From positions 23,189,780 to 23,253,779 of the forward strand of contig NC_080710.1 in assembly GCF_019097595.1 (NCBI RefSeq): a stretch of 64,000 nucleotides of DNA, in the 5' to 3' direction. A model generated the notes under the pieces. That model saw nothing but the letters and a program-made list of their open reading frames with translations, had not been told where the DNA came from and made no database searches. The stretch comes from Hemibagrus wyckioides (taxonomy: Eukaryota > Chordata > Actinopteri > Siluriformes > Bagridae). This document shows, piece after piece, positions 47,595-59,353 of the stretch. How positions within the stretch are numbered: the stretch's first letter is position 1; every line of letters starts with the position of its first letter. The translations under genes were made by a program, and so were the position numbers.

Positions 47595-49149
47595 TATGCT
47601 CATATATAAAGTTTTATTCATCCAGAATTAATTGATAAAGTGGAATTTAACAGTTTTTATGTACTATGCTAATAGAACAGTTACCATTAATAAATAAATA
47701 AGTCTGTTTAACTTCATCATAGTAAAAATGAATGCATTCAAGTGTGCAAACATGGGATGAAATGAACATTTATGAAAGAACAGATAATGTGTTCTAAACA
47801 GACATAAATAACAGATAACGGGGTGCTGAATGGATACAAATAGGAGGCACATTATCAGTTTTTTTGTTTGTTTTTTTCCCTAGAAATCTTGCCAGGTTAC
47901 TAAACTAAACTAAAGGTGTGCATCAGTACTGGTATACAACTAAAAAGCTGCACAGGTGGAAGGTTTTCGCTTTCATTTGGGCATGAGCAAGCTTGAATCT
48001 TGAAGCTTGCAGGACAAAGAGCGAAGAACTTGAGGCATTGTGTGATACAGGGTCAGAGTGGTTTAAATTAGGTTACTAGTTTGGTTATACTTTGGGAAGC
48101 AGCATCAACTAAATGCATTAAAAAAAAAAAGAATGCTAAACTGAATAATACCCTCATGAGCAGGATTAAAAACAGTTTAGACAAATTACTGTATCGTGCC
48201 AGGTTTGATAATTGATAATAAAAAAGCCTTTAGACCACACACACTTCAGATTTGATCTAAATATATGTTATATAGACATTTTAAGCAATAAACAGATACA
48301 AAAACAGATTTGGTTAAATGTACAACGTGCATTTTTAGTAAAACCTTCACTGATTAAAGTGTGATAAAGCAGCAAAATCATATCACTTGCTTGTTGCCTC
48401 TGTGACAAAGCCTGAAATCAGGCCTTAGCTGTGCCATTCTATGTGCATCCAATCTCACAGTTTGAGACAATTTAAAGATTCGGATTGAAAGCCTTGCAAC
48501 ACAACAACAATCCTAATGGACTGAACTAGTACCTTTATAGCCAGCACACATCTCAATAATGCACCCACAGTGCAAACTCAGTAGAAAAACAACTCACTGA
48601 AAAGCCATACATTTGGCAGAGGTCCAGGTTCCTCCCATCAGTGATCTATGAGTGGCTATGCTCTGCGGTAAACACTGATCTACAGCGGGATCACAGCTGC
48701 TATGAGCTGCAGTAGAGAAGGTCTTGCTGAATGCTCTGTGCTTCTTACCGCCCGTGTACAGAGGGCTATAATTAGAACATGTGATCTGACGCCAGTATAT
48801 AGGCTTATCATTCTGAGCCAGAACAGCTGGCAAGAGTGAGCAGGGGGGGTGTGTGTTACACATTCATTTGGTCACACTCGGGCCATCGGTGTATGACGGC
48901 TAACTCACAGCTGACTGCAGACATACATGCAATGCCATTCTGAAAACAAGTGTTTCAGTGAACTACCAGGTCAAAACAGTTTCAAATGTACTGTAAGGAT
49001 GTGCTATTTGGTCAAAGAGTTGAGTACAAAAATGGCTAGGATTAGGGTGTGAAGTCACTGCATCACTTATCTGAACGCTTGGGCTGACATTTTGGTTATT
49101 AGCAGTGTACGATCAATTATAATTCAGTTCTGCAGCTTAAGACTAGAAA
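47595..49149. other. no recognised feature
   Basis: AT-rich DNA. A minus-strand open stretch at 48594-48863 shows no family resemblance. Confidence 0.4.
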
Positions 49150-49717
49150 AACATCAACTTATCTTCGTCTGTCCAGTTTTGAAGAAAATGTGCCTACTGC
49201 AAACTACAGTTCTTGGTTGATAGGAGTGAAGCTCAATGTGGGTTTCTGCTCCTGTATGTCATCTGCCTCAAGGTCTGACGTTTTGTCTTTCCTAAGATGC
49301 TTTTCTGATCACCACCATGGTAAAGAGTGGATATTTGAGTTAATAAAAGCCTTATTGAAAGCCTTCCTGTCTAGTGAAACTGGACTGTCCTGTATCATGA
49401 ATAAGATGTTACTGCCCACAGAATCACTGCTCACTCTATGTTTTTTTTTTTTTTGTTCTACACCATAGTACTCTATGTGAAAATCCCAGGAGATCAGTAG
49501 TTTCTGAAATAGTCAAACCAAACAACCATGCTACAGTCAAAATCACTGAGATCACAATTTTTCTCCACTGTGATGTTTGGCATAACTCTCATAGACTCTC
49601 TTTATGTGTACCAGCAATATTTTATGCACTGTATTGCTGCCACATAATTGGATAATTACATGAATATGCAGGTGTACTTACATGTGCATGTGTTCCTAAT
49701 ATAGTGGCCGGTGAGTG
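49150..49717. mobile_element. non-autonomous DNA element, cactcaccggccac family
   Basis: The right end is ttcctaatatagtggccggtgagtg before TA at 49718-49719, complement of the family end cactcaccggccactttatt. The internal landmarks gtaaagagtggatatttgag and gtgaaaatcccaggagatca are those of a repeat I know from many fish genomes. The left end is eroded, so the start is approximate. Confidence 0.7.
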
Positions 49718-49719
49718 TA

Positions 49720-50277
49720 TACAGACGACTTAATCGAGGACTATATGTTTAGGTGGATATTTCTTTCCCTCCAACCACATCAAGTGTACATTTTTCTGCC
49801 TGCTATGAGCATCAAAGCCAGTGGTTTCTACTTATAAACAAAGAAAAATACAATATTTATTTTTATGTCATGGTCCTAGATGAAAGCACTTCCTGTCGCT
49901 GAGAATAAGACTGAAAATATTATTGCTGTAACATTTATCGTACACACTGTGCTGCGCCATTAGAATACTGTAAATGCAATACCAGAGTGAATGCTCAATG
50001 TTTCTCGTATATGCAGTTTGCAGACTTTATCCAGAACAATATACTGAAGTGCTTTGAAGTCATCACAGAAAACATATATAGCTCAAGATCTATGAATACC
50101 ATCAAGTCAAAACCCTGTGCATGTAAATCTCATTCGATGTGAACTGTAAGTTTGGACTGCACACTAAATAAAGGTTATGGTTCCATTTCTGGAAGGCTTT
50201 ACCATATGATGTGTAATACTAGACTTAAATTGATTTAAATGTATGTGAAATTAAAAAAAGCTGATCAATTATCAATC
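49720..50277. other. no recognised feature
   Basis: AT-rich DNA between two transposon fragments. Confidence 0.4.
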
Positions 50278-50727
50278 ACTGTTGGGCTTAGCCCCTTAGT
50301 TCCAGTGAAAGGAACTCTTAATGCCTCAGTATACCAAGACATTTTGGACAATTTCATGCTCCCAACCTTGTGGGAACAGTTTGGCCCTTTCCTGTTCCAA
50401 CATGACTGCGCACCAGTGCACAAAACAAGGTCCATAAAGACATGGATGAGCGAGTTTGGTGTGGAGGAACATGACAGAGTCCTGACCTCAACCTGATAGA
50501 ACACCTTTGGGATGAATTAGAGCGGAGACTGCGAGCCAGACCTTCTCATCCAACATCAGTGTCTGACCTCACAAATGTGCTTCTCGAGGAACGGTCAAAA
50601 ATTCCCATAAAGCTTTTGCAAAGCCTTCCCAGAAGCCGTTATAGCTGAAAAGGGCGGGCCAACTACAAATTAAATGGATGTGCATGTAAAGGCAGACGTC
50701 CCAAAACCTTTGGCAACAGATTATATA
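50278..50727 (+). mobile_element. 5'-truncated Tc1 fragment, cactatattgcc family
   Basis: Plus strand begins inside the transposase gene ([20 protein letters not shown]) and runs through HDCAPVHK and the gatgaattagagcgg region to a degenerate right end ccaaaacctttggcaacag. It has frame breaks and small deletions. The left half is absent. Confidence 0.82.
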
Positions 50728-51371
50728 CTATGTATGCAATTATTGTTTCTGCCTCTGATTTTGGTAAGTGTGGCTAGAATGTTTGTGTGTTTGCTTTCCT
50801 TCTCTGAAGCTGTTAATCCTGTATTTGGGTATGTAAATGAAGGTGTCAGAACAGACAGATCCTTAAGGTAATTGCGTTGCTAATTTGAGCACCTCAGTGA
50901 CAAGCCCCAGCCAGCTTGCGAGTGAGGTTATGTACTACCAGTGATGAGGTGATAATTAGTGTCAAATCCCAAACTAGGATGGTCTGACAGTACCTTCTTC
51001 ATACAAAGTGATAAATGTTTATAGTGATCTAGCCACACAGGATTACATTCGACCAATTTATTCTTTTCAGAATTTATAAACTTTAGTATGTATTTACTGA
51101 ATGGATTTTCTTCTCTGTTACTTTAAATACTCCTTTATAAATGTACTGATTAAAAAAAAGAGTGTTTTACAGTGTCAAATAATAGACATCTGGAACATAC
51201 AGTACATCTCCATGCTGCACATAATAATTTCCTTATGCTTTGTGTTAATGCTGAGGTTAAATTCCTCCATGTGAACTGCAATTTCTTCTTAATACAGTTT
51301 CATCTGATTACTTTGCTACCCGCTGTCTCGCATACAAATCTTCAGGATGTGCATATTTTTTCCTAAAGCAA

Positions 51372-51434
<63 letters not shown>

Positions 51435-51581
51435 AATCCGACAACGATAATTATTTTTTGAATTAGCTTTCCATAGCTACCATGCTGCTTAGCCTCTTCA
51501 ACCATCTCTTCCCCTTAAGCTTTTATCTAGAGGAAAAAAAGCCCAGACCAGACTGAGCTCATAAGAGCTTCCACCAATTAC
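50728..51581. other. no recognised feature apart from a tetranucleotide repeat
   Basis: AT-rich; the (AAAT)n at 51370-51435 is listed separately. Confidence 0.4.
51370..51435. repeat. (AAAT)n tetranucleotide repeat, about 16 copies
   Basis: Perfect ataa units for about 66 bp, probably highly polymorphic. Confidence 0.95.
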
Positions 51582-51663
51582 CCACTAAACCATACTGCAT
51601 CTGGTCCTTCTTTAAAATGTGCCTCATGTGCCCCTTCAGCTCAAAGGAAATGGAGAGCACCAC
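51582..51663 (-). other. exon-like segment (82 nt), unidentified
   Basis: Minus strand: acceptor TTTTTCATCTCCACAG, then an open frame VVLSISFELKGHMRHILKKD then QMQYGLV, donor GTGG|GTAATT, phase 0 to 1. Borders are good; the peptide is not recognised. Confidence 0.3.
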
Positions 51664-52168
51664 CTGTGGAGATGAAAAAGTCCCCTCAAGTGAAGGTCTG
51701 AACATCTCTTACCTCAACAGGAGTTTAGGTAAGATACTTATAACAGAATGATCACCTGAGTTTAAAGCAAAACCAATAAAACAGGAACCTTCATACTGGT
51801 AAACTGACCGAGACTGAACTTTATATTTCTTTCTCTGCAGCACAAGTAAGAGTAGTTCTCCTGGAATTAAATTTTTAACCTTATTATTTACATTGGTGCA
51901 CTGCATTTATACCAATGAATGCAGTCCTTTCGATGGAATGCAGCATTTTTTTGTTGTACTGTTCTACTGCCATGTTATTCCATTAGATTAGAAAGCTGAG
52001 CGTAAGAAAAATACAGCCTGAGGGTGTATTAGCTGGCAGATTAAAAGGATTAACTACAAGAATAGTTTCTGATTCAAACTGAAAATAGTGCTAAATAAAT
52101 TGAAGTTAAATTAAAGATAAGCCTGCCTTAAAGCATGTTTGGCATTTCCAAGCGTTCAGAAATCATAC

Positions 52169-52209
52169 CTGGAAGCAGAAAGGTAGGTTGGCGGTTTTTA
52201 ATACGAGAT
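52169..52209 (-). other. exon-like segment (41 nt), unidentified
   Basis: Minus strand: acceptor TTGTTTCAG, open frame LVLKTANLPFCFQ, donor CCAG|GTATGA. In phase 1 to 0 it joins in frame to the segments at 53345-53396 and 51582-51663. Confidence 0.3.
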
Positions 52210-52370
52210 CTGAAACAAAACATGTTTCAAGGAAAAATACAACAGCTCATAAATAACTGTGCTGATCTATGTTAATGAACTCAATATCAGCAATGTTGTT
52301 ATTGAGTGTTGGTGATTTCAATAGACAGTTACACTACACTTGTCAAGTCCTCCAAGGGGAAAAGTTGATG

Positions 52371-52590
52371 TGAATATGATCCCGGTCAGTGTCATGATCT
52401 GAAGGCTATTCCTGCATCATGCCTGCAGAATTCACCCAAGATGGGACGCCAATCCATAATGGGGCTCACACTTTCACTCACATACACCCAGCATAGGAGA
52501 AGGAAACCTGAGAACCTGAAGGAAGCCTGCACAGACACTAGTAGAACATGTGCAGACACTCCACAGAGACATTAACTCGAGGTCAGGATC
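52371..52590 (-). mobile_element. degenerate SINE body
   Basis: On the minus strand ggagtgtctgcacatgttct, tttccttctcctatgc and gattggcgtcccatc correspond to the body of the SINE at 35088-35440 (gtttgcatgttctcc and following). No pol III boxes remain. Confidence 0.45.
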
Positions 52591-52679
52591 ACAATCAGGT
52601 AACTTCATACTTTAACAATAATTGTTCAACCAAGTTATCCAACAAACCATTAAATGGGTATTTTGTACTACAAAATATA

Positions 52680-53225
52680 CACCGATCAGGCATAACATTA
52701 CGAGCACTGACAGGTGAAGTGAATAAGACTGATTTTCTCCTCATCATGGCACCTGTTAGCGGGTGGGATATATTAGGCAGCAAGTGAACATTTTGTCCTC
52801 AAAGTTGATGTGTTAGAAACAGGAAAAATGGGCAAGCGTAAGGATTTGAGCGAATTTGACAAGGGCCAGATTGTGATGGCTAGACGACTGGGTCAGAGCA
52901 TCTCCAAAACTGCAGCTCTTGTGGGGTGTTCCCAGTCTGCAGTGGTCAGTATCTATCAAAAGTGGTCCAAGGAAGGAACAGTGGTGAACCGGCGACAGGG
53001 TCATGAGCGGCCAAGGCTCACTGCATGTGGAAAGTGAAGAACTCGCTCGTGTGGTCCGATCTGACAGACGAGTTACTGTTGCTCAAATTGCTGAAGAAGT
53101 TCATGCTGATTCTGATAGAAAGGTCTCAGAATACATAGTGCATCATGGGTCAGGGCTGTTTTGGCAGCAAAAGAGGGACCAACACAATATTAGGTGGGTG
53201 ATCCTAATGTTTTGCCTGGTCAGTG
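52680..53225 (+). mobile_element. internally deleted Tc1, caccgatcaggcataac family, copy 2
   Basis: TA flanks and inverted repeats caccgatcaggcataac and ttgcctggtcagtg. Encodes the transposase N-terminus [20 protein letters not shown] then [20 protein letters not shown], a paired-like helix-turn-helix, open for about 65 codons before a frameshift. The catalytic region is missing: sequence jumps to cagggctgttttggcagcaaaa. Same junction as copies 1 and 3. Confidence 0.9.
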
Positions 53226-53344
53226 TATACTGCCCACGCTTTACAAGAATTAATTAATATTAACTAGATACAGTATAGGTACATAAGAAATAAGACCTGA
53301 CACACCGGGATGTTGTATACGGAGTGCAAGCAGAGTGCCGCTAC

Positions 53345-53396
53345 CTGCAAAATCCTGACACTCCCCAAATGCATTAATTTCATATAACAGCACAGT
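53345..53396 (-). other. exon-like segment (52 nt), unidentified
   Basis: Minus strand: a textbook branch site TACTAAC followed by TTGTCTCTCAG acceptor, open frame TVLLYEINAFGECQDFA, donor GCAG|GTAGCG, phase 0 to 1. Confidence 0.35.
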
Positions 53397-53602
53397 CTGA
53401 GAGACAAGTTAGTAGTTGTCAGCTGACAGTATGTCCTCACCCTCCCCAGAAAAATCCCTCGTAACAAAACACTTGACTACAAGAAGTATAGATCTGACTT
53501 TGTTAATCAACACATTTTTAAAATCACTTTATTATTAGTCTTAGATTATGTGGACTGTCTGCCATACAAGCCCCCATTGTATAAGCTGTTAATATAATTT
53601 AC

Positions 53603-53662
53603 CAGAATGAGTGTATGAAGATCATGTGATCTACAGCTAGAACTACTGTCTGAGCCGTGCTG
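53603..53662 (-). other. exon-like segment (60 nt), unidentified
   Basis: Minus strand: acceptor TGTTTTCGTATAG, open frame QHGSDSSSCRSHDLHTLIL, donor CTG|GTAAAT, phase 0 to 0. Joins in frame to the segment at 53345-53396. Confidence 0.28.
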
Positions 53663-55692
53663 CTATACGAAAACAACACTAAAACCTCCTGACCAATCGG
53701 GTTCAGATGCAGTGTGGTATAACTATCATATGTTCATATGATGTTCATATCATATGTTATAGGTTCTTTTCTTAGTATGTACCAGGACAAGAATAAAAAT
53801 AAGGAGAAAACGTTTTTTTCTGTAATAATGAACATACATCAACAATCATATAGACTAACACAGAAAATGCTGTTTTTAGGATTAAGGCAGGAGCAGATGG
53901 AAAAGCAGCTGACTAAAACTATAGAAAAATTAACTTGTACATTAATTTATCGATGTAACTAATAACAGGACACATCCAGGTTGCTATAAAAACAGCTGTC
54001 TGGAAAAAGATGGGGTTTGGTCTATTTAATTTGGTTGAAGTTGAGAATATATAGCGCACATGCAAGACATAAAAACAATAAAAAATGATTAAGACTGCAT
54101 TAATACACCTGTGATTTGAATTACTAATATCAGAGCTACTGACGTACAAGTACAAAATGAATCAACATGTTTTAATCAAACTGATTAGAGAATCAGAGGC
54201 TCTGTGGTATCATTTATAAATAACTTTAAATTAATTTGTCAGTGCACCAACAACAAAAATATGACTAGATCTCAGCTTGATGTATATAATAATGTAAATA
54301 AAATAAAAAAAAACCTGAAATAGTAATCTCTAAGTGAACATGAAGGCAGACAATATTAACAATTTATGAATATGATCATCTTTAATTCATGTTATTAACA
54401 TTGCATGGATTGTGACACATAATTATGCACGGTAGCAATTCCATTAAGTTGGCTATAAATAAACATCTTCTCTGTCTGTTCCCATCACCAGCATCTGCTA
54501 CATCAGTTCAGAATTTAGTATCAACACAAAAAGAGGAATTAAAAACTAAACCTGTTTACTACGACCACTGCTTTATAGACTACTTTGGGATATATGGAGA
54601 TTATTTTATTTTGGGCTGTGACATTCATGTTTAAGTGCATTTCTCATCCTGGGTCAGATCTGGCTCAACAAGGGCAGGAAATCGAGCTGAACATAATAGC
54701 ATCTCTGATTCATCCCAGTCACAGGAAGTTGTTTTTGTTTTGAATCGAGTTTGTTTTATTCATGACAAGCATTAATAATACATGTGAACTGGTCAATCTA
54801 AATGCAATTGAAAACTAAAAAACACTTAGCGACTAGTGCTTTTAACAGCATCCTTCATCTGCATGTCAATGTGGCTGAATTCTGGAAAATAATAATTTTA
54901 CGAAGTCAAGCTCTGACCAAATCTGACTGCAAATTCATATGGAATTTAAGAAAAACACACACGTTTGACAAGAACTGGATTCATTTTAAAATTTTGGCTA
55001 CTGTATAAGCTTGCTCCAGTGTAATTATTGTGCCTACACCTTGTTAGCCAAGTAAGCTTTTCTAATCAATTGTTCAAATCACTGGAGAGTTACATGCCAA
55101 AGAAAAAATAGACATAAGCCTAATCAATCACTGTGTAATCCAATACCAGCTGCCGAAAGGTCTGTGATGCTTCTGCACAATCACATTATCATCGAAACAG
55201 AGGAGAAGTGAACACACTCCATACTCTGTCCTCTATACTTCACTCCAGATGAGGAACGACATTTAAAAAATTTTATTTACCTAATAAAGAGATTCATAAA
55301 ACAATAATTAGCAGAACAGAACTAATTGAATTAATCAATAAATTATAGACTCACTGAATTTTCATATCATTACGTAATGTGTTGAATGAAATGACAAAGA
55401 TGTGTTTAAATAGTGCAAATATCACTTAGCTTCCATGAAGACAGACAGACAGACAGAGATACTGGTGGATGCTGCTGAAAGAGTGCTGATAAAGCTCAAA
55501 GTGATTACTTACTTCCTAGAATCTGGCAGTAATTTAATTTTTCCATAAGTAAATTAGACTAGAGGTAGAGAAGTAGGTGTGGCAGCTTTCAGTGGAATTA
55601 GAATGAAATCTCAAATGAGATTTTTTTGCCTTTGTCACATTTGGTGTAATCAGGCTTAAAAATTAACGCTTTACTTTCGGCTGAGAGAGATA
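53663..55692. other. no recognised feature
   Basis: About 2 kb of AT-rich DNA; no repeat family, RNA gene or convincing exon seen. Confidence 0.4.
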
Positions 55693-56225
55693 CACCAATC
55701 AGGCATAACATTATGACCACCTGCCTGATATTGTGTTGGTCCTCCTTTTGCTGCCAAAACAGCCCTGACCCATCATGCACTGTGTATTCTGACACCTTTC
55801 TATCAGAACCAGCATTAACTTCAGCAATTTGAGCAACAGTACCAAAAAAAACACACAGGCCAGCCTTCGCTCCCCACGTGCGTCAATGAGAATTGTCCGC
55901 CCATGACCCTGTTGCCGGCTCACCACTGTTCCTTCCTTGGACCACTTTTGATAGATACTGACCACTGCAGACCGGGAACACCCCAAGAGCTGCAGTTTTG
56001 GAGATGCTCTGATCCAGTGTTCTAGCCAACACAATTTGGTCCTTGTCAAACTCGCTCAAATCCTTACGCCTATCCATTTTTCCTGCTTCTAACACATCAA
56101 CTTTGAGGACAAAATGTTCATTTGCTGCCTAATATATCCCACCCGCTAACAGGTGCCATGATGAGGAGATCATCAGTGTTATTCACTTCACCTCTCAGTG
56201 CTCATAATGTTATGGCTGATCGGTG
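55693..56225 (-). mobile_element. internally deleted Tc1, caccaatcaggcataac family, copy 3
   Basis: TA flanks at 55691-55692 and 56226-56227. On the minus strand the transposase starts with [20 protein letters not shown] and runs through the helix-turn-helix, then, after a frameshift, jumps at the shared junction (acacagtgcatgatgggtca to gggctgttttggcagcaaaa). Opposite orientation to copies 1 and 2. Confidence 0.9.
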
Positions 56226-56227
56226 TA

Positions 56228-58277
56228 TGTAAAAGGGAAATATACTTCAGGTTCAGGAAATCCTGTAGACTGCAGAATGATATACAGCAGAAAATATCCA
56301 GATGTAACCATGTGAAGGGCTTTCCCAGGCTCCTACACATTCTGATAAAACAAATCTGTGAACAATGTGCAGTAGTGGGCCTCAAATCAAGTGCTATGAA
56401 GAGAGCTGGAACAAGCTGCATCAGCTGCTGAGTGAAACAAGTTATGTTGCAAGGTGCCACATCCTAAGATGTTGAACATCAAAAATTGTAAATCTTTGGA
56501 GATGCCTAGTCCGAGCTCTCTATTCTAACCACCATAAGCCACTGAACTGATCAAATAAGCAAGAAATTATTCCGCAGAAATTTCCATGTAAGTGAAAGTT
56601 CTGATGTTGCACCTGATTAAGTCATCCTGCAGACGGGGCACATATCTGGTGTGCCTGCCCTTCAGAAATGTCACAATCAGGCCTTTTGAAACAAAGACCT
56701 TTAATGTTGTGATGTAAAAGTCTTGTTTAAAAATTAACGCCATCTTTTTTGTATACTGATGTGTATAAATGGGTGTGCTCTTTGTGAGAACTTGATTGTC
56801 TGGCACTCACTATGATTGTCCTAATGCATCAATTATTATTATTAATATTATTAGTAGTAGTAGTAGCAGTAATATTGTGTTGTTTTTTTTACTTAGTGTA
56901 GCAAATAGAACCTCCCAAAATATAGATTCACAAAATCATGACTAGAGATGTAACACACATCATGTAACCCAGATGTATTACATGTAACCTGTTCTATCTA
57001 CCACATGTTAATATATAAAGCATTTGCTGTTTACAATAACTAACGACATCATAAACAGATTTCTAAACAAGTTTATTGAGCCCTTGTTTCATCAGATCTA
57101 TTCTGTAATTGATTGCCATTATATTTTTTTAATATATTTCTTACACATAGCTTTACTAAATCTTGATGCTAAATATATCTGGCCTGTAAAGCACAAGATT
57201 CATATACAAGACAGTTTTCCAAAGATATCTCAAAGCACAAATGTAAAGTAAATAAATCTTATTGTGGAGATCACTCTGTCTGTTTCTTGGTCTCTTCCTT
57301 TAATTGTCAGGGATATTCTCAACACCCAAAAAGTCTAAAGTAGCATTAATTTGGATATTTATTTGGTAAACTTTGAACCAAACATTTCATTTTAATCCTG
57401 CTGAATGTTTAAAGAAAGAGTTTTGTTCAAGTCATCATTCTTGCATACAGAAACTTGACCATGTAGCTGGAGAACAGTTCCTTGCATCATCTGAACACTA
57501 AATATGTTTTATTCCGAAGCATAGACAATATAAAATATAAATATAACTTTAGTTACCTGTCTACGTATTTAGCTGTATGATACGTGATGCTTTTTACATG
57601 ATTTAAGGGTACATTTGATTTTTTAATAAAATGTGCTTGACATATGCCTGAACCTTGGACCACAATTTTTTGGAGCAAAAATATAAACTTATTAAAACAT
57701 AATATTGTGTCTACTGAGAAGATTCGAAATATAGACCTCAATCTTCTATTTTCTTCGAACACTATTAAATTCTTGAGTAATTCCTCAACAGTGAGCATAA
57801 AAGTAAGAGTAAGAAACACTAGCTCCCTGCACATACAGGGCTGGATTAGTCTTCACTACAGTTAGGCTAATGCTAATGCCATTGATTCCTCTGAGTCATG
57901 CAGTAGGGCGTGTCCAGAAACAAAATGACCAGATAATACTTCTTCAGTATTTCTGTCGCCTGGAATGATGATACAGGAAACACAACATAAAGTTACATTT
58001 CAATAACACTAATTACAGAGAGGCAACAGTTGCATTCCCCCTAAAAGTACAGGGATAAACATACAAATGAAGTGAAGTGTAGCATGGACATGAAAGTACT
58101 GTAAAGAGAATGGACATGAAGGTAAAGTGCTGAATGAGCAGTGTTTTTTAGCTCTGTCTGTAACACACCCGAGTAGAGAAGCAGCCTCAAGGCCTTTCTA
58201 AGGCTAAAAACCCACACCTGGCTCTGTCCAGTGTCTCTGCAGGGCTCAAGTGTGACATTACAGCATCTAAAGGACTT
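56228..58277. other. no recognised feature
   Basis: AT-rich DNA with an (AGT)n run near 56849-56868. No gene recognised. Confidence 0.4.
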
Positions 58278-58333
58278 ACAATCAGTGACATGGAAGGATT
58301 ACGGGCACATTTGCGGCTAGCATCAGTCGGGAT
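58278..58333 (-). other. exon-like segment (56 nt), unidentified
   Basis: Minus strand: acceptor ATCTGCCCTCAG, open frame IPTDASRKCARNPSMSLI, donor ATT|GTAAGT. Lies just inside a CpG-containing region, so it could equally be part of an untranslated leader. Not recognised. Confidence 0.25.
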
Positions 58334-58429
58334 AACTGAGGGCAGATGTACAGTGTAAGCACAGTGCTGTAAAACTAAACCACACCCGCCGCATTGCAGA
58401 AGCAAAGGGGAAGAAGGCCGGCAACTTAA

Positions 58430-58650
58430 CGCAAGTCATCAGCTGTCCCGGTATAAACCAAAACAGCACCACGGGAAGCGTGTCTCCAAAAAGCACATTT
58501 ACCACGACCAGCTATCCCCGCATCCCTTCCGCTGACTGCAAAGCCACCTGAAATCTTCATCACAAGGTTGCTAAAAATGGACACGTCTAATTTTAACCTT
58601 CCCGGCGCGTGCACATCGCCTCGTCCGTCAGATCGCGTCGTCTGTAATGT
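58430..58650. promoter_or_regulatory. CpG-enriched segment
   Basis: CpG dinucleotides are clearly more frequent here than in the surrounding AT-rich DNA (for example cccggcgcgtgcacatcgcc near 58607 and cgtccgtcagatcgcgtcgt near 58622). May be part of a promoter island shared with 58907-59004. No TATA box identified. Confidence 0.35.
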
Positions 58651-58906
58651 AAACGATGCACTAGCCTCTATGTTTATATTCCTGCTCATCTTTACTGCCT
58701 ACTGTAACACAATAAGTATTGTAGTGTTGTGTTTTGTTGTTGTTGTCTTTTTGTCTCATAAGGTTATCGGTGCTATACTGTATGCTGGGATGCTAAGGTC
58801 TCGCTTTGAGCTCTTCACGCATATTTTAACGCGTCTTGCTACATTTTACAGACTGCAGTAGGAATAAAACAGCGGAACACGGGAATACTCATATGCTCAT
58901 ATTTAC

Positions 58907-59004
58907 CGGTTATTCAATGAATAGCGTGTGATGTGATGCAGTTTCCCCGGTGCTCAGCCTCCTCGTGCTCTCCCCGCTCGCAGCAGCAGCCCAACTCACT
59001 GGCC
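58907..59004 (-). promoter_or_regulatory. epb41l3: candidate promoter and non-coding exon 1 of epb41l3
   Basis: GC-richer segment whose minus strand ends at a good donor ACCG|GTAAAT (58906/58907). The epb41l3 ATG exon needs an upstream non-coding exon, and no better candidate is seen between 37.6 and 59 kb on the minus strand. The transcription start is not visible; linkage to epb41l3 is inferred from strand and position only. Confidence 0.35.
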
Positions 59005-59017
59005 ACACGCACACGCG

Positions 59018-59073
<56 letters not shown>
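59005..59073. repeat. alternating (CG)/(CA) tract
   Basis: cacacgcacacgcgcgcgcgcgcacacac and a long (AC)n run, about 68 bp of almost pure purine-pyrimidine alternation. Such CG/CA tracts favour Z-DNA; it lies directly upstream of the candidate minus-strand exon 1. Confidence 0.95.
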
Positions 59074-59075
<2 letters not shown>

Positions 59076-59353
59076 AAAGGGACAGCGCAGCATGCTGGGA
59101 GTGGACAGCCCCAACAGATCCCTTGATTCCTGCCAACTAACTAAACAAACCCAGTCACACAACTAATCCCTTCTTTTTCTTGAACTTGTACCAAATTCCA
59201 AAAGTCTGCATTTAATGGCACTAATTCTCAAACACTGAGTTAAATCAGTCAGCTGAGTCACCATAACAGAGTGTAAAGTGTGTCTGCTACAGCACTGTTT
59301 CAACCAGAGTACCATTTCAGTGAATAATACTAGTATATTTTTAAATAAGCATA

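Noticed and set aside
48594..48863. Minus-strand open stretch of 89 codons
   Set aside because: No recognisable family. A small GT/AG-bounded piece (about 48747-48763) was considered as a link in the exon-like chain but is too short to support.
58426..58861. Overlapping open stretches on both strands in the CpG-enriched segment
   Set aside because: No homology and no consistent codon pattern; more likely promoter or leader sequence.
58914..59166. Open stretches on both strands across the CA/CG repeat
   Set aside because: Cys-Val and Thr-His repeats come from translating the dinucleotide tract.
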